A stretch of 36,165 nt of DNA, from positions 1 through 36,165 of the forward strand of contig JAEZDV010000039.1 in the NCBI GenBank assembly GCA_023417985.1. Reading direction: 5' to 3'. The stretch comes from Actinomycetes bacterium. Lineage in GTDB: Bacteria; Actinomycetota; Actinomycetes; Mycobacteriales; Mycobacteriaceae. Made by a program: the position numbers and the translations under genes. The notes below the pieces were generated by a model that was not told the DNA's origin, did not search any database, and was given only the letters and a program-made list of their open reading frames with translations. Below are positions 24,329-32,121 of the stretch, in pieces (positions within the stretch are counted from its first letter, which is position 1; every line of letters begins with the position of its first letter).

Positions 24329-25149
24329 GATCGATCTCCTTCGAAACGCGGATCCGTCGCGGATTGCACTATGTCCAGTATTTCACCGTGGATTCCGGGT
24401 GCGGCGGCGAGCACCGAGCCGGAGCCGATGCGCCACGGCTGCCCGCGGAAATCTGTGGCGATGCCACCGGCCGCGCGCACGAGTGCGACTCCGGCGGCGT
24501 TGTCCCAAGGGTGGTGGCCGAAAACCACGGCACCGCCCAGCGAACCGGCCGCGGTGTACGCGAGGTCGACGCCGGTCGATCCGTGCATCCGCAGGCGCGA
24601 GACACGTCGGCTCAACTCGGTGATCACCGCGAGTCGTTGTGTGCCAGGAACACGGCCACGACTGTCGATGTCGAAACTCCCGACCCCGACCATCACATCT
24701 TCGAGACGGCGTGGCTTCAGCTTCTCGGCGATCTTCCCGTCGACCCACAGCGGACCCTCGGCGATCGCGGAGAACCGCTGATCGGTCAGGGGCAGCCAGG
24801 TCAGCCCGACTACAGGAACTCCGTCCTGGACGAGTGCGAGCAGAATGCCGGCCATCGGCAGTCCCGCCGAGTAGTTGACGGTGCCGTCGATCGGGTCGAG
24901 CAACCAAACGGTGCCCTCGCCGGCGGACGGACCGCCGAATTCCTCGCCGTGCACGGCGATCCCGGTGCGGTCGACGAGGTCGGCCGAAATCCGCCGTTCG
25001 AGTTCGAGATCGAGGTCGGTGGCGAAGTCGTTGGGTCCTTTGTCCACCGAACGCGGCGCGCCGTGCCCGGCGACGAAGCGCTCCGACACCTCGTCGAGTA
25101 CATCAGCCGCTATCGAGCGCAGACGGTCGAGATCGACGGATGTGGTCAT
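24325..25149 (-). CDS. impA: Inositol monophosphatase family phosphatase (ImpA)
   Basis: 274 residues. Metal-binding motifs of the Li-sensitive phosphatase superfamily are intact: HGEEFGG (Glu), WLLDPIDGTVNY (DPIDGT box) and HHPWDNAAGVALVRAAGG (WD box). In the M. tuberculosis his cluster the same position is held by impA. Members act on inositol phosphates or on histidinol phosphate; the location inside a his operon that lacks a visible hisN makes a histidinol-phosphatase role possible but unproven. It starts four bases after the hisA stop and overlaps hisF (ATGA). Confidence 0.9.
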   Translation of the reverse strand: MTTSVDLDRLRSIAADVLDEVSERFVAGHGAPRSVDKGPNDFATDLDLELERRISADLVDRTGIAVHGEEFGGPSAGEGTVWLLDPIDGTVNYSAGLPMAGILLALVQDGVPVVGLTWLPLTDQRFSAIAEGPLWVDGKIAEKLKPRRLEDVMVGVGSFDIDSRGRVPGTQRLAVITELSRRVSRLRMHGSTGVDLAYTAAGSLGGAVVFGHHPWDNAAGVALVRAAGGIATDFRGQPWRIGSGSVLAAAPGIHGEILDIVQSATDPRFEGDRS

Positions 25150-25153
25150 GGGA

Positions 25154-25888
25154 TCAACGCGACACGGCGTCGAGCGCCTCGGTCAAGGTGAATCGGCCCG
25201 CGTACAGCGCCTTGCCGATGATCGCGCCTTCGACGCCCTCGTCGACGAGCGTGGCGATCGCGCGGAGATCGTCGACCGTCGACACGCCGCCCGACGCGAC
25301 GACAGGCGCGTCGGTGGCGGCGCACACCTCGCGCAGCAGGTCGAGGTTCGGTCCGGTGAGGGTGCCGTCCTTCGTCACGTCGGTGACGACGTAGCGGGAG
25401 CAGCCGTCGCGGTTGAGGCGCTCGAGCACCTCCCACATGTCTCCACCGTCGGACACCCAGCCGCGTCCGCGCAGCCGCCACTCGCCGTCGATGAGCTTGA
25501 CGTCGAGGCCGACGGCGATCCGGTCGCCGTACTCACCGATGGCACGGGCACACCACTCGGGATTCTCGATGGCAGCCGTGCCCAGATTGACGCGGGCGCA
25601 GCCCGTGGCCAGCGCTGCGGCCAGGGTGGCGTCGTCGCGGATACCGCCGGACAGTTCGACCTTGACGTCGAGTTCGCCGACGACTCGGGAAAGAAGCTCA
25701 CGGTTGTCTCCGCGACCGAACGCCGCGTCGAGGTCGACGAGGTGCACCCATTCGGCACCGGCGTTCTGCCACTCGAGGGCGGCGTCGCGCGGCGATCCGT
25801 AACCGGTTTCGCTGCCTGCCTCTCCCTGGACGAGGCGAACTGCTTCACCGTTGGCAACATCGACTGCAGGCAAAAGGACCAGGCTCAC
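25154..25888 (-). CDS. priA: Bifunctional HisA/TrpF isomerase (PriA)
   Basis: 244 residues, (beta/alpha)8 barrel. It isomerises ProFAR in histidine synthesis and, in actinobacteria, also phosphoribosyl anthranilate in tryptophan synthesis. The two catalytic acids are D10 (LPAVDVANG) and D174 (VTKDGTLTGPN). R142 and W144 (RGRGWVSDGGD) correspond to R143 and W145 of M. tuberculosis PriA, residues used for the TrpF reaction. This agrees with the absence of trpF in the trp cluster at 8973-14305. The GTG start at 25888 lies seven bases after a TAATGT -10 box, so the transcript is probably leaderless and begins here. Confidence 0.95.
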   Translation of the reverse strand: MSLVLLPAVDVANGEAVRLVQGEAGSETGYGSPRDAALEWQNAGAEWVHLVDLDAAFGRGDNRELLSRVVGELDVKVELSGGIRDDATLAAALATGCARVNLGTAAIENPEWCARAIGEYGDRIAVGLDVKLIDGEWRLRGRGWVSDGGDMWEVLERLNRDGCSRYVVTDVTKDGTLTGPNLDLLREVCAATDAPVVASGGVSTVDDLRAIATLVDEGVEGAIIGKALYAGRFTLTEALDAVSR

Positions 25889-25895
25889 TGCCCCT

Positions 25896-25901
25896 ACATT
25901 A
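25896..25901 (-). promoter_or_regulatory. -10 element TAATGT, probable leaderless priA promoter
   Basis: TAATGT fits the TAnnnT consensus and ends seven bases before the GTG of priA, placing the transcript start at the start codon. It implies that hisA-impA-hisF-hisI form an operon of their own rather than the tail of a longer his operon. Confidence 0.5.
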
Positions 25902-25956
25902 GTGCGTGCGCGCACGACGGCACCACGCGCCTTCGGCGGGAGCGCTCCAGCCGCTC

Positions 25957-26700
25957 TCAACGCAGTTTGATCGTGCCGCCGTCGACCATGAGAGTCTGCC
26001 CGGTCACGTAAGCGGCGTCCTCGCTCGCGAGGAAGACCGCGACCCGGCCGATGTCCTGCTCCGGATCCCCGAAGCGGCCCAGCGGTGTCCTGGCCAGGAG
26101 CGTCTTCTCCATGCCGGGATTCGCCTTCATGTACGCCTCGACACCCTCTGTCAGCGCGAGGGGCGAGATGATGTTGACGTTGATGCCGTCACCGCCCCAT
26201 TCGTTGGCGGCCACGCGACTGATCGCGCGGATCGCTTCTTTCGCCGCAGCGTAGGACCCCTGCGTCACCTGCCCGTCGATTCCGGCACCGGAGGCGAAGT
26301 TGATCACGGAACCACGCTGCGCCGCGAGGTGCGGGTGCGCCGCTTTCATCAGCCAGAACGTGGGGTAGAAACCCGTTCCGAACGACAGGTCGAGCATCGC
26401 CTGGGTGGTCTCGAGCAGGGGTGCCTGCCGGGAGGCGTGCGCGTTGTTCACCAGGATGTCGAGTCGCCCGAACGCGTCCACCGCAGCTGCGACGATCGCT
26501 GCGGCGTTCTCCTCGACGGAGATATCCGCGTTCAGGAACTTCGCCGCACCGCCGAGCGATTCCTCGAGCGCCCTGCCCGCGTTGTCGTCGATGTCGACGA
26601 ACAGCACGCGGGCGCCTTCCTTCGTGAATGCCCGGACGATCCCCCGCCCGATTCCGCCTGCACCACCGGTCACCACAGCAACCTTGTCCGTCAGCCTCAT
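25957..26700 (-). CDS. Short-chain dehydrogenase/reductase
   Basis: 247 residues, classical SDR. NAD(P)-binding TGGAGGIG at 11-18, an acidic residue at the end of beta-2 (FVDIDD) favouring NAD(H), NNAH at 85-88, then catalytic S137, Y150 and K154 (SGAG...GSYAAAKEA), and the C-terminal DGGT. The helix-4 asparagine of the usual NxxG motif is not obvious (FGTG instead), so the proton relay may differ. RBS AGGAG lies about seven bases before the ATG at 26700. It sits alone between the his genes and the beta-lactamase; the substrate is unknown. Confidence 0.9.
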   Translation of the reverse strand: MRLTDKVAVVTGGAGGIGRGIVRAFTKEGARVLFVDIDDNAGRALEESLGGAAKFLNADISVEENAAAIVAAAVDAFGRLDILVNNAHASRQAPLLETTQAMLDLSFGTGFYPTFWLMKAAHPHLAAQRGSVINFASGAGIDGQVTQGSYAAAKEAIRAISRVAANEWGGDGINVNIISPLALTEGVEAYMKANPGMEKTLLARTPLGRFGDPEQDIGRVAVFLASEDAAYVTGQTLMVDGGTIKLR

Positions 26701-26921
26701 GCGGTACTCCTCTGCATCGAGTCGATCCGGGCCCGTCGCCGATCCCGTGCTCCCGCGGCAGGCTCCAACCCTGTCGACCCTACGCATCCATACCCATCGA
26801 CGACGGCAGTCTTCTGCTCTCCGAAACCGATGACAGGTCTCCCCGAGCCCCTGCCAGGACCCCGTTGGTTGGCAGGTCCATCCCCGACAGGGTCGGTGCT
26901 TACCCCGCTCGCCTACTCCGC

Positions 26922-27881
26922 TCAGGGCAACGCAGTCAGCGCTCCGATCGCCGCGGCAGTGGCATCCGAGATCGGCACGTTGTCGTTCGGTACGTCGGCT
27001 CGGCCGAGCACCGAATCCGACATGATGGTGAGCACCAGCGGCACCCCGTCCGGCGACCACACCACACCCGCGTCGACGACCGTGCCGTACGTCCCGGCGC
27101 CCGTCTTGTCCGCCGCGGTCCATCCAGCCGGGAGCCCAGCACGCATCCGGGCGTCGGACGTGACGCTCGCCCGCATCCACCCGGTCAGCGTGCGCTGATG
27201 GTGTGCCGGCAGCACCGTGCCCAGCAGCAGTGCCCGGTAACCGATCGCGAGCCCCACCACCGTCGACGTATCGCGCATGTCCCCGGGATCGGCGTTGTTG
27301 AGTTCAGGCTCCCAGCGGTCGAGCGTCGTCGTGGTGTCCCCGATTGTGCGCGCGAAAGCGGTGACGGCCGCAGGTCCGCCCAGGCGCCGCAGCAAGAGAT
27401 TTCCGGCAGTGTTGTCACTGCGGATCAATGCCGCCTCGCACAGCTGCGTATAGGTCACGGGCCGGCCCACCAACTCGGAGGTGACGGGCGAATTCTCCAC
27501 GATGTCCCCAGGTTCGACCACGATGATGTCGTCGAGCCGCACCTGCCCCTGTGACTCGAGGCGGAGCAGCTCCGCCACGGCGTACGTCTTGAACGTCGAG
27601 CACATCGCAAATCGTTCGTCTCCGCGATACGCATAGGTCTTGCCCGAAGCCGGCAGCTGGGCGAGCACACCCAGCCGCACCGCGTGTCGTGCTTCGATTC
27701 CGGAAAGGGTGTCGTCGAGTGTCGACAGCTCCACCCTGGTTTCGGGTGGAGCGGCGGTGTCCACCGGCGCCGCGCCGCCGCGCGCCGTATCGACGGAGCT
27801 GCATGCGACCACCGGCACGGCCGAGGCCGCCACCGCTGCGAGGAAAGTCCTGCGAGAGAGGGCTGTTCGAAATCCGTTCAT
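26922..27881 (-). CDS. Class A beta-lactamase, Tat-type lipoprotein
   Basis: 319 residues. Twin-arginine signal SRRTFLAAVAAS at 9-20, and a likely lipobox VVAC with C27, so a folded, lipid-anchored enzyme outside the membrane. Catalytic motifs: S95-T-F-K98, S155-D-N157, E191 and N195 in RWEPELN (Glu166/Asn170 of the Ambler scheme), K259-T-G261. A Cys precedes the active Ser, as in several actinobacterial and carbapenem-hydrolysing enzymes, but there is no partner at the 238 position. It should hydrolyse penicillins and probably some cephalosporins; the exact spectrum is not readable. Divergent from a LysR regulator, like ampC-ampR or blaA-type pairs. Confidence 0.92.
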   Translation of the reverse strand: MNGFRTALSRRTFLAAVAASAVPVVACSSVDTARGGAAPVDTAAPPETRVELSTLDDTLSGIEARHAVRLGVLAQLPASGKTYAYRGDERFAMCSTFKTYAVAELLRLESQGQVRLDDIIVVEPGDIVENSPVTSELVGRPVTYTQLCEAALIRSDNTAGNLLLRRLGGPAAVTAFARTIGDTTTTLDRWEPELNNADPGDMRDTSTVVGLAIGYRALLLGTVLPAHHQRTLTGWMRASVTSDARMRAGLPAGWTAADKTGAGTYGTVVDAGVVWSPDGVPLVLTIMSDSVLGRADVPNDNVPISDATAAAIGALTALP

Positions 27882-27911
27882 GGCCGGTACAGAAGCATCG
27901 GAACACCATGC

Positions 27912-27928
27912 GGTTCCAATACCGAACC
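27912..27928. promoter_or_regulatory. LysR-type box GGTTC-N7-GAACC between bla and lysR
   Basis: Perfect 5-bp arms with a 7-base centre contain the T-N11-A pattern used by LysR regulators (T27914, A27926). It lies 31 bases upstream of the beta-lactamase start within the 168-bp divergent region, so binding by the adjacent LysR protein is likely. Confidence 0.55.
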
Positions 27929-28006
27929 CTCCCGAGCGCGAGACGGAAAATGTATCGACGCAGGTTGGAGCTACTATCATCGGTTGCGCGTTCACGCCCG
28001 CACACC

Positions 28007-28029
28007 GCAAGCCTCGGGACACGGCTTGC
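28007..28029. promoter_or_regulatory. Inverted repeat GCAAGCC-N9-GGCTTGC before lysR
   Basis: Perfect 7-bp arms, 9-base centre, 20 bases upstream of the lysR start. It may be a second operator (autoregulation) or an mRNA hairpin. The sequence differs from the LysR box at 27912-27928, so it might bind a different protein. Confidence 0.45.
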
Positions 28030-28049
28030 CCCGCTGGTTCAATTGCGCC

Positions 28050-28934
28050 ATGGATCTGATCCGACACCTCCGGTTCTTCGTCGCAGTCGCCGAAGAAGGC
28101 CATTTCAGTCGAGCCGCGGCGACCCTCGACATGACGCAACCGCCGCTGTCCCAAGGACTTCGCAAGCTCGAGGACCACGTCGGTCTCCCGCTGGTGCGCC
28201 GTACTCCGCGCGGCGCAGTACTCACCACCGCCGGCGCCGCGCTCCTACCCCGAGCGCGACTCCTTGTCGACGATGCCGAACGCTTCTTCGCCGAGGCCGC
28301 CCGCATTGCAGGCGCCCGTGGGAGGGTGCACTGGGGAGCGACCGCCGCATTGTCCGACCGAACCGTCATGTTGTGCGTCACCGCGCTCCGGACACCGGTG
28401 TCCGGGGTCGAAAGCACAGTGTCCACCGAGATCGCATCGACAGTCGACCTCGTCGAAAGCGTACGGTCGGGGCTGTGCGATGTAGCGGTCGTGGAACATC
28501 CTGCGCTGGTGGACGGGATACACGCCGGACCCGTCGTGAAGCTCCCACGCTGGATTGTGGTGCCCGCGAACCACCGCAGCGCGACAGCCGGCCGGCCCAC
28601 CTTCCCGATGCTGAGCGATCTCACGTTTGCCAGGACTGCCCGTGCCGCCAACCCTCCCGCATTCGACGCCGTCCGCGACCTGCTTCGTGAGCGCGGCGCC
28701 GACTCTGCGACCGTGACGGTGCGCGACGACCGGACAGTGCTGAGTTCGGTTGTCGCCGGTGGGTGTTTCGGTCTCACCACGACACCACCCGGCGCGGTGC
28801 CTGGCGCCGCGTGGCTGCGGCTGGCACCGGACGCGGACGCATTACGAGTGCGAGTCGTGCGGCGGATGAATACCATCGACAACGCCTCCGCCGACGCCCT
28901 CGACCGCGTTCTGTTCCGGGAGCGCGTCAAGTGA
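28050..28934 (+). CDS. LysR family transcriptional regulator
   Basis: 294 residues. The N-terminal winged HTH is classical: MDLIRHLRFFVAVAEEGHFS, RAAATLDMTQPPLSQGLRKLE, LVRRTPRGAVLTTAG. A linker helix and a periplasmic-binding-protein-like effector domain follow. The ATG at 28050 gives the standard start. The gene is divergent from the exported beta-lactamase and overlaps the following cytosolic beta-lactamase-like gene by GTGA, suggesting the three genes form one regulatory unit. In known AmpR systems the effector is a muropeptide; the effector here is unknown. Confidence 0.9.
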   Translation: MDLIRHLRFFVAVAEEGHFSRAAATLDMTQPPLSQGLRKLEDHVGLPLVRRTPRGAVLTTAGAALLPRARLLVDDAERFFAEAARIAGARGRVHWGATAALSDRTVMLCVTALRTPVSGVESTVSTEIASTVDLVESVRSGLCDVAVVEHPALVDGIHAGPVVKLPRWIVVPANHRSATAGRPTFPMLSDLTFARTARAANPPAFDAVRDLLRERGADSATVTVRDDRTVLSSVVAGGCFGLTTTPPGAVPGAAWLRLAPDADALRVRVVRRMNTIDNASADALDRVLFRERVK

Positions 28935-29857
28935 GCGCCGAAACTCCCGTGCAGGCAAGAATCCGTGCGGTGTTCGCGGACGCCGGGTGCACCGGATGGT
29001 TGCACGCCCGGCGATGTGGCGGGGATCGGCCGGGCAGCGACTCGGATTCGACCATTTCCGTCGGCGGAGACGACCGCGTCGTCCTCGCATCGGTGTACAA
29101 ACTTCCGCTGCTCCTCGCGTTCTGCACTCTCGTCGACGAGGGCGTGATCGATCCTCTCGCCGAAGTGCGTGTGGATCCATCGCACTGCACACCGGGCCCC
29201 ACTGGGTTGTCGGTCATGCACGACCCGGTCACCCTCTCGCTGCGTGATCTGGCGACATCGATGATGACCGTGTCGGACAACGCCGCAGCCGACGTGCTGC
29301 TCGGCGAGGTCGGACGCAGACCGGTGGACGACGTGCTCTCCCGGCTGGGTCTGACCCGCACCCGAATAGTCGGCGGTACAGCAGACCTGCAACGCAGTCT
29401 CGTGGAGGACACCGACAGTCACACCACCGCGGAAGCGTTCGCCGCCCTCGCCGACAACGACGAGGCGTGGACGGTATCGGCCTACGACCCCGCCTACACG
29501 AGTGCGACCGTCCCGGAGGAGATGACGCGACTGCTGCACGCGGTCTGGTCCGGAAATGTGCTGTCCGCCGACCAGACGCTGTTCGTGCAGCGTGTGATGC
29601 GCACCCAGATCTGGCCGCACCGCATCGCGTCGGCTTTTCCCTACCGGGGGGTGACGGTCGCAGGCAAGACCGGCACGATCGGCGTGATCCGCAACGAGGT
29701 CGCGGTGGTCGAGTTCCCCGGTGAACACGCCGTGGCCGTTGCGGTGTTCACACGGGCTGCGCGGTCCGATCCGGCCCTGCCGGCGGTCGACGTCGCGATC
29801 GGAGAGGCAGCCCGCGTGGCGGTCAACGCGCTGCGCCGTCCACTCCCGCTGGAATGA
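28931..29857 (+). CDS. Beta-lactamase-like serine hydrolase without signal peptide
   Basis: 308 residues, GTG start overlapping the LysR stop. Class A-type fold motifs: S54-V-Y-K57, S115-D-N117 and K246-T-G-T249, in normal spacing. The omega loop lacks the Glu166-type RxExxxN motif (the region reads GTADLQRSLVED), so an acyl-enzyme might not be hydrolysed efficiently. There is no hydrophobic signal or Tat motif, so the protein should stay in the cytoplasm, where ordinary beta-lactamases do not work. Relatives are annotated as serine hydrolases (Beta-lactamase2, PF13354). A role as sensor or partner for the coupled LysR protein is an inference. Confidence 0.85.
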   Translation: MSAETPVQARIRAVFADAGCTGWLHARRCGGDRPGSDSDSTISVGGDDRVVLASVYKLPLLLAFCTLVDEGVIDPLAEVRVDPSHCTPGPTGLSVMHDPVTLSLRDLATSMMTVSDNAAADVLLGEVGRRPVDDVLSRLGLTRTRIVGGTADLQRSLVEDTDSHTTAEAFAALADNDEAWTVSAYDPAYTSATVPEEMTRLLHAVWSGNVLSADQTLFVQRVMRTQIWPHRIASAFPYRGVTVAGKTGTIGVIRNEVAVVEFPGEHAVAVAVFTRAARSDPALPAVDVAIGEAARVAVNALRRPLPLE

Positions 29858-29889
29858 CAGTGCTCCCGCCGGGCAGCGGCTCCACCCGG

Positions 29890-29907
29890 CACCCCAAGGT
29901 CGGGGTG
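29890..29907 (+). terminator. Possible terminator hairpin after the lysR operon
   Basis: CACCCC-AAGGTC-GGGGTG gives a 6-bp stem 32 bases after the stop; a GCCGGG/CCCGGC pairing lies just before it. No T run follows. Weak but well placed. Confidence 0.35.
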
Positions 29908-29965
29908 TGGGGCCTGCGACCAGGTCGCGCTCGGCGCCCGTCGCTCCGATGACTCTTCCCTCGGG

Positions 29966-30061
29966 GCGAGATTCGAGCGACCGCCGCACCTTCCGACTCA
30001 CACACCCCGATACGAGGCAACGATGGTCCGACGACGCTCCCGCACTTCGACACTCGCGGCG
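29966..30061 (+). repeat. Upstream copy of a duplicated gene start (copy A)
   Basis: Aligns with 30427-30523, 461 bases downstream. The last 55 bases, from CCGATACGAGG to the signal-peptide codons, differ only by two substitutions and one 3-base gap; the first 40 or so bases are about 75 percent alike. The copied unit includes the leader, the ribosome-binding site GAGG, the ATG and the first 13 codons of the downstream binding-protein gene. Similarity ends abruptly at 30061. Confidence 0.85.
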
Positions 30062-30100
30062 CTGCGCACAGTAGCTACTCTCGGCGCAAGAATGAGATGA
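30023..30100 (+). pseudogene. Truncated start of a solute-binding lipoprotein gene
   Basis: ATG at 30023 opens a 25-codon frame whose first residues (MVRRRSRTSTLAA) match the signal peptide of the family 5 binding protein at 30482. After the duplicated part the frame continues into unrelated sequence without lipobox and stops at 30098-30100. It keeps the GAGG ribosome-binding site. Read as a remnant of a tandem paralogue, or of a partial duplication. It is possible, but unlikely, that the short peptide is made and used. Confidence 0.6.
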
Positions 30101-30106
30101 CGCGAG

Positions 30107-30384
30107 CTAACATACTCGCTCCAAATCCCGGCCGTCGATCTTGCTCCACTCGACGGCGTTGTTCGGGTTGAGCCCCCAAAGGCTGGCAAGCACCGCTGTG
30201 CCTTGCCATCTGCGGGAGTCGAGGGCATACGGTCGGGCCGTGGGACGCGTGACTTCGGGCGCAGCCGCCAGTCGACCTTCGTAGCGGACCCGACGTCGGA
30301 GCCGCTCGCATTCAGGCTGGGCTCCGGTTACCTCTTCCCACCAACCCCCGAGTGCGGTAGACAGAACTACGTTCCGCTCTTATA
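30107..30384 (-). pseudogene. Possible gene remnant without a start codon, minus strand
   Basis: An open frame of about 92 codons ends with TAG at 30107-30109. Its sequence looks protein-like (ALGGWWEEVTG early, SLWGLNPNNAVEWSKIDG near the end), but no ATG, GTG or TTG exists near the beginning, and a stop TAA lies directly upstream in the palindrome TCTTATAAGA (30378-30387). I recognise no family. It may be the tail of a gene cut by the same rearrangement that made the duplication, or chance in GC-rich DNA. Confidence 0.3.
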
Positions 30385-30426
30385 AGAATGCTGTTTTGCT
30401 CTGCCGGTAGATCGGTTCTTATCCAC

Positions 30427-30523
30427 GCGAGCTTTGAGCGGACGCGGCAACTTTCGGCCCACCATCCGATACGAGGCAACGATGCTCCGACGACGACGCT
30501 CCCTCACTTCGACACTCGCGGCG
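30427..30523 (+). repeat. Downstream copy of the duplicated gene start (copy B)
   Basis: Leader and first codons of the intact family 5 binding-protein gene, matching copy A at 29966-30061. Just before it lies a spaced inverted repeat ATAAGAA/TTCTTAT (30382-30388 and 30416-30422) in locally AT-rich DNA, possibly an operator or a junction scar. Confidence 0.8.
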
Positions 30524-32059
30524 ATGTGCGTCGCGGCCCTCGCGCTGACCGCGTGCGGCGGTGGCACCACCACTACCGCGGCAGCCCCCGGGACGCCCGT
30601 CGGCGACCCGGTCTCCGGTGGCACGTTGCAGGCGATCCAGATCCGCGAGCCGGTCAGCCTCGATCCCGTCGCGCTTCCGAACGTGTGGACCAACTCCGGA
30701 CTGCTCGGCAACGCGCTGTACGGCACCCTGATGACCAACGACGTCGACACCCTGGAGATCGAGTACTCGATGGCCACGGACTTCTCGACCGACGACGGAG
30801 GCCGGACGTTCGTCCTGAAACTTCGACCGGGACTGACGTTCACGGACGGCACTCCCCTGGACGCCGCCGCCGTCGCATACAACTGGGATCGCCTGCGCGA
30901 CCCGGCCAACGGATCGGAGTCGATTCGGCAGGCCGCGCAGATCGCCGGCACCGAGGTCATCGACGCCGAAACACTGAAGGTCACGATGGTCGCCCCCAGC
31001 CCGGTGTTCGCCTCGTCGCTGGTGCTGTCCGGACTCAACTGGATCGCTTCCCCCACCGCGCTGGCGAAGGGCCGGCAGGCGTTCGACGAGAATCCCGTCG
31101 GCGCCGGGCCGTTCACCCTCACCGAGTGGGCTCGACAGGATGTGCTCGAACTGACCCGCAACCCGGACTACTGGGACGCGCCGCGGCCGTACCTGGACGG
31201 CATCACGTTGCGCCCGGTGCCCGACGCGAACCAGCGCCTCAACGCCCTGACCTCCGGAAGTGCGGATCTGGCGTCCGAAAGCAGTTGGTCGAACCTGAGC
31301 AAAGCGGAAAGTGCCGGTTTGTCCACGTCCGTCGTTCCGCTCGGCGGAGGTCAATACCTCGCAATGAACACCCGCCGAAGCCCGTTCGACGACGCCCGTG
31401 CGCGACGCGCGGTCTCCCTCGCGCTCGACCTGGACGCGATCAACACCGCGGTGTTCGAGGGCACCGGCACCGTCCCACGGACCCTCTTCCCCGAGAACTC
31501 CCCCTTCTTCGAGGACATCGCACTGTCGAATTCCGATGACGCCGAAGCACAACGACTGTTCGACGAACTGGCAGCCGACGGCACCCCGGTGAAGTTCACG
31601 TTCCTGGCGTACTCCCTCGTCGAGATCAAGACGGTGGCGGAAGTCGTCCAGGCACAGCTCGCAGCGTTCGACAACGTCGAGATCGCCGTCGAGATCATGG
31701 ATTTCACCGCAGCGCAGGCCAGGGTCGCCGCCCGCGACTTCGACATGACGATCGCTGCCGCCGTCGTCCAGGACCCGGACTCGTCACTGTGGACGTCGTT
31801 TCATGCCCGGTCCCAGGGCAACCCCACCGGCATCGACGACCCCGAACTCAACGACGCGCTGGACGCCGGCCGCGTCGGCACGACAGTCGAGGAGCGCAAG
31901 GCGGCATACGACGTCGCGCAGCAACGTCTCGTCGATCTGGCTCCGGGCGTCTTCTACATCCAGTCGGCGCCGTCGGTCGTCTCGGGTCCGGACGTGCACG
32001 GGGTGCGGATGTACGGGATGGGGTCCGCGATGCTCGACGGAGTGTGGATGAGCGAGTAG
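30482..32059 (+). CDS. Family 5 extracellular solute-binding lipoprotein (peptide/nickel/opine type)
   Basis: 525 residues. Signal peptide with lipobox L22-T-A-C25, then a Gly/Thr linker. Family 5 hallmarks: GGTLQAIQIREPVSLDPV, YGTLMTND, FVLKLRPGLTFTDGTPLDAAAVAYNWDRL, NPVGAGPFTLTEW, NPDYWDAPRPYLDGI, ARRAVSLALDLDAI. It captures peptides or other small solutes outside the membrane for an ABC importer. No permease or ATPase of that type is nearby, so it is an orphan that must use a remote importer. ATG at 30482 has GAGG five bases upstream. It ends convergently with the FtsX-type permease gene, 62 bases away. Confidence 0.92.
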   Translation: MLRRRRSLTSTLAAMCVAALALTACGGGTTTTAAAPGTPVGDPVSGGTLQAIQIREPVSLDPVALPNVWTNSGLLGNALYGTLMTNDVDTLEIEYSMATDFSTDDGGRTFVLKLRPGLTFTDGTPLDAAAVAYNWDRLRDPANGSESIRQAAQIAGTEVIDAETLKVTMVAPSPVFASSLVLSGLNWIASPTALAKGRQAFDENPVGAGPFTLTEWARQDVLELTRNPDYWDAPRPYLDGITLRPVPDANQRLNALTSGSADLASESSWSNLSKAESAGLSTSVVPLGGGQYLAMNTRRSPFDDARARRAVSLALDLDAINTAVFEGTGTVPRTLFPENSPFFEDIALSNSDDAEAQRLFDELAADGTPVKFTFLAYSLVEIKTVAEVVQAQLAAFDNVEIAVEIMDFTAAQARVAARDFDMTIAAAVVQDPDSSLWTSFHARSQGNPTGIDDPELNDALDAGRVGTTVEERKAAYDVAQQRLVDLAPGVFYIQSAPSVVSGPDVHGVRMYGMGSAMLDGVWMSE

Positions 32060-32121
32060 GCGCTCCTGCAGTCGGCCGTCTCGGCCGCGGGGATGTCGTA
32101 GCGGACCGACACCCCGGCAGA

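Noticed and set aside
26701..26921. tRNA-like stretch (CAGG-loop-CCTG arm) between the SDR and beta-lactamase genes
   Set aside because: The loop does not match TTCRANY, and no acceptor or anticodon stem can be drawn.
27992..30001. Very long open frame on the minus strand opposite lysR and the beta-lactamase-like gene
   Set aside because: It is the shadow of two well-supported plus-strand genes with clear family motifs; its translation is Arg/Ser/Thr-rich without domains.
30107..30384. Remnant of an insertion-sequence transposase
   Set aside because: No DDE or HUH motif, terminal repeats or target duplication is visible; kept only as an unidentified possible gene remnant.
32075..32090. GGCCG/CGGCC hairpin as terminator between the binding-protein gene and the FtsX permease gene
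   Set aside because: Only 5 bp with a 3-base loop in GC-rich DNA; not distinguishable from chance.
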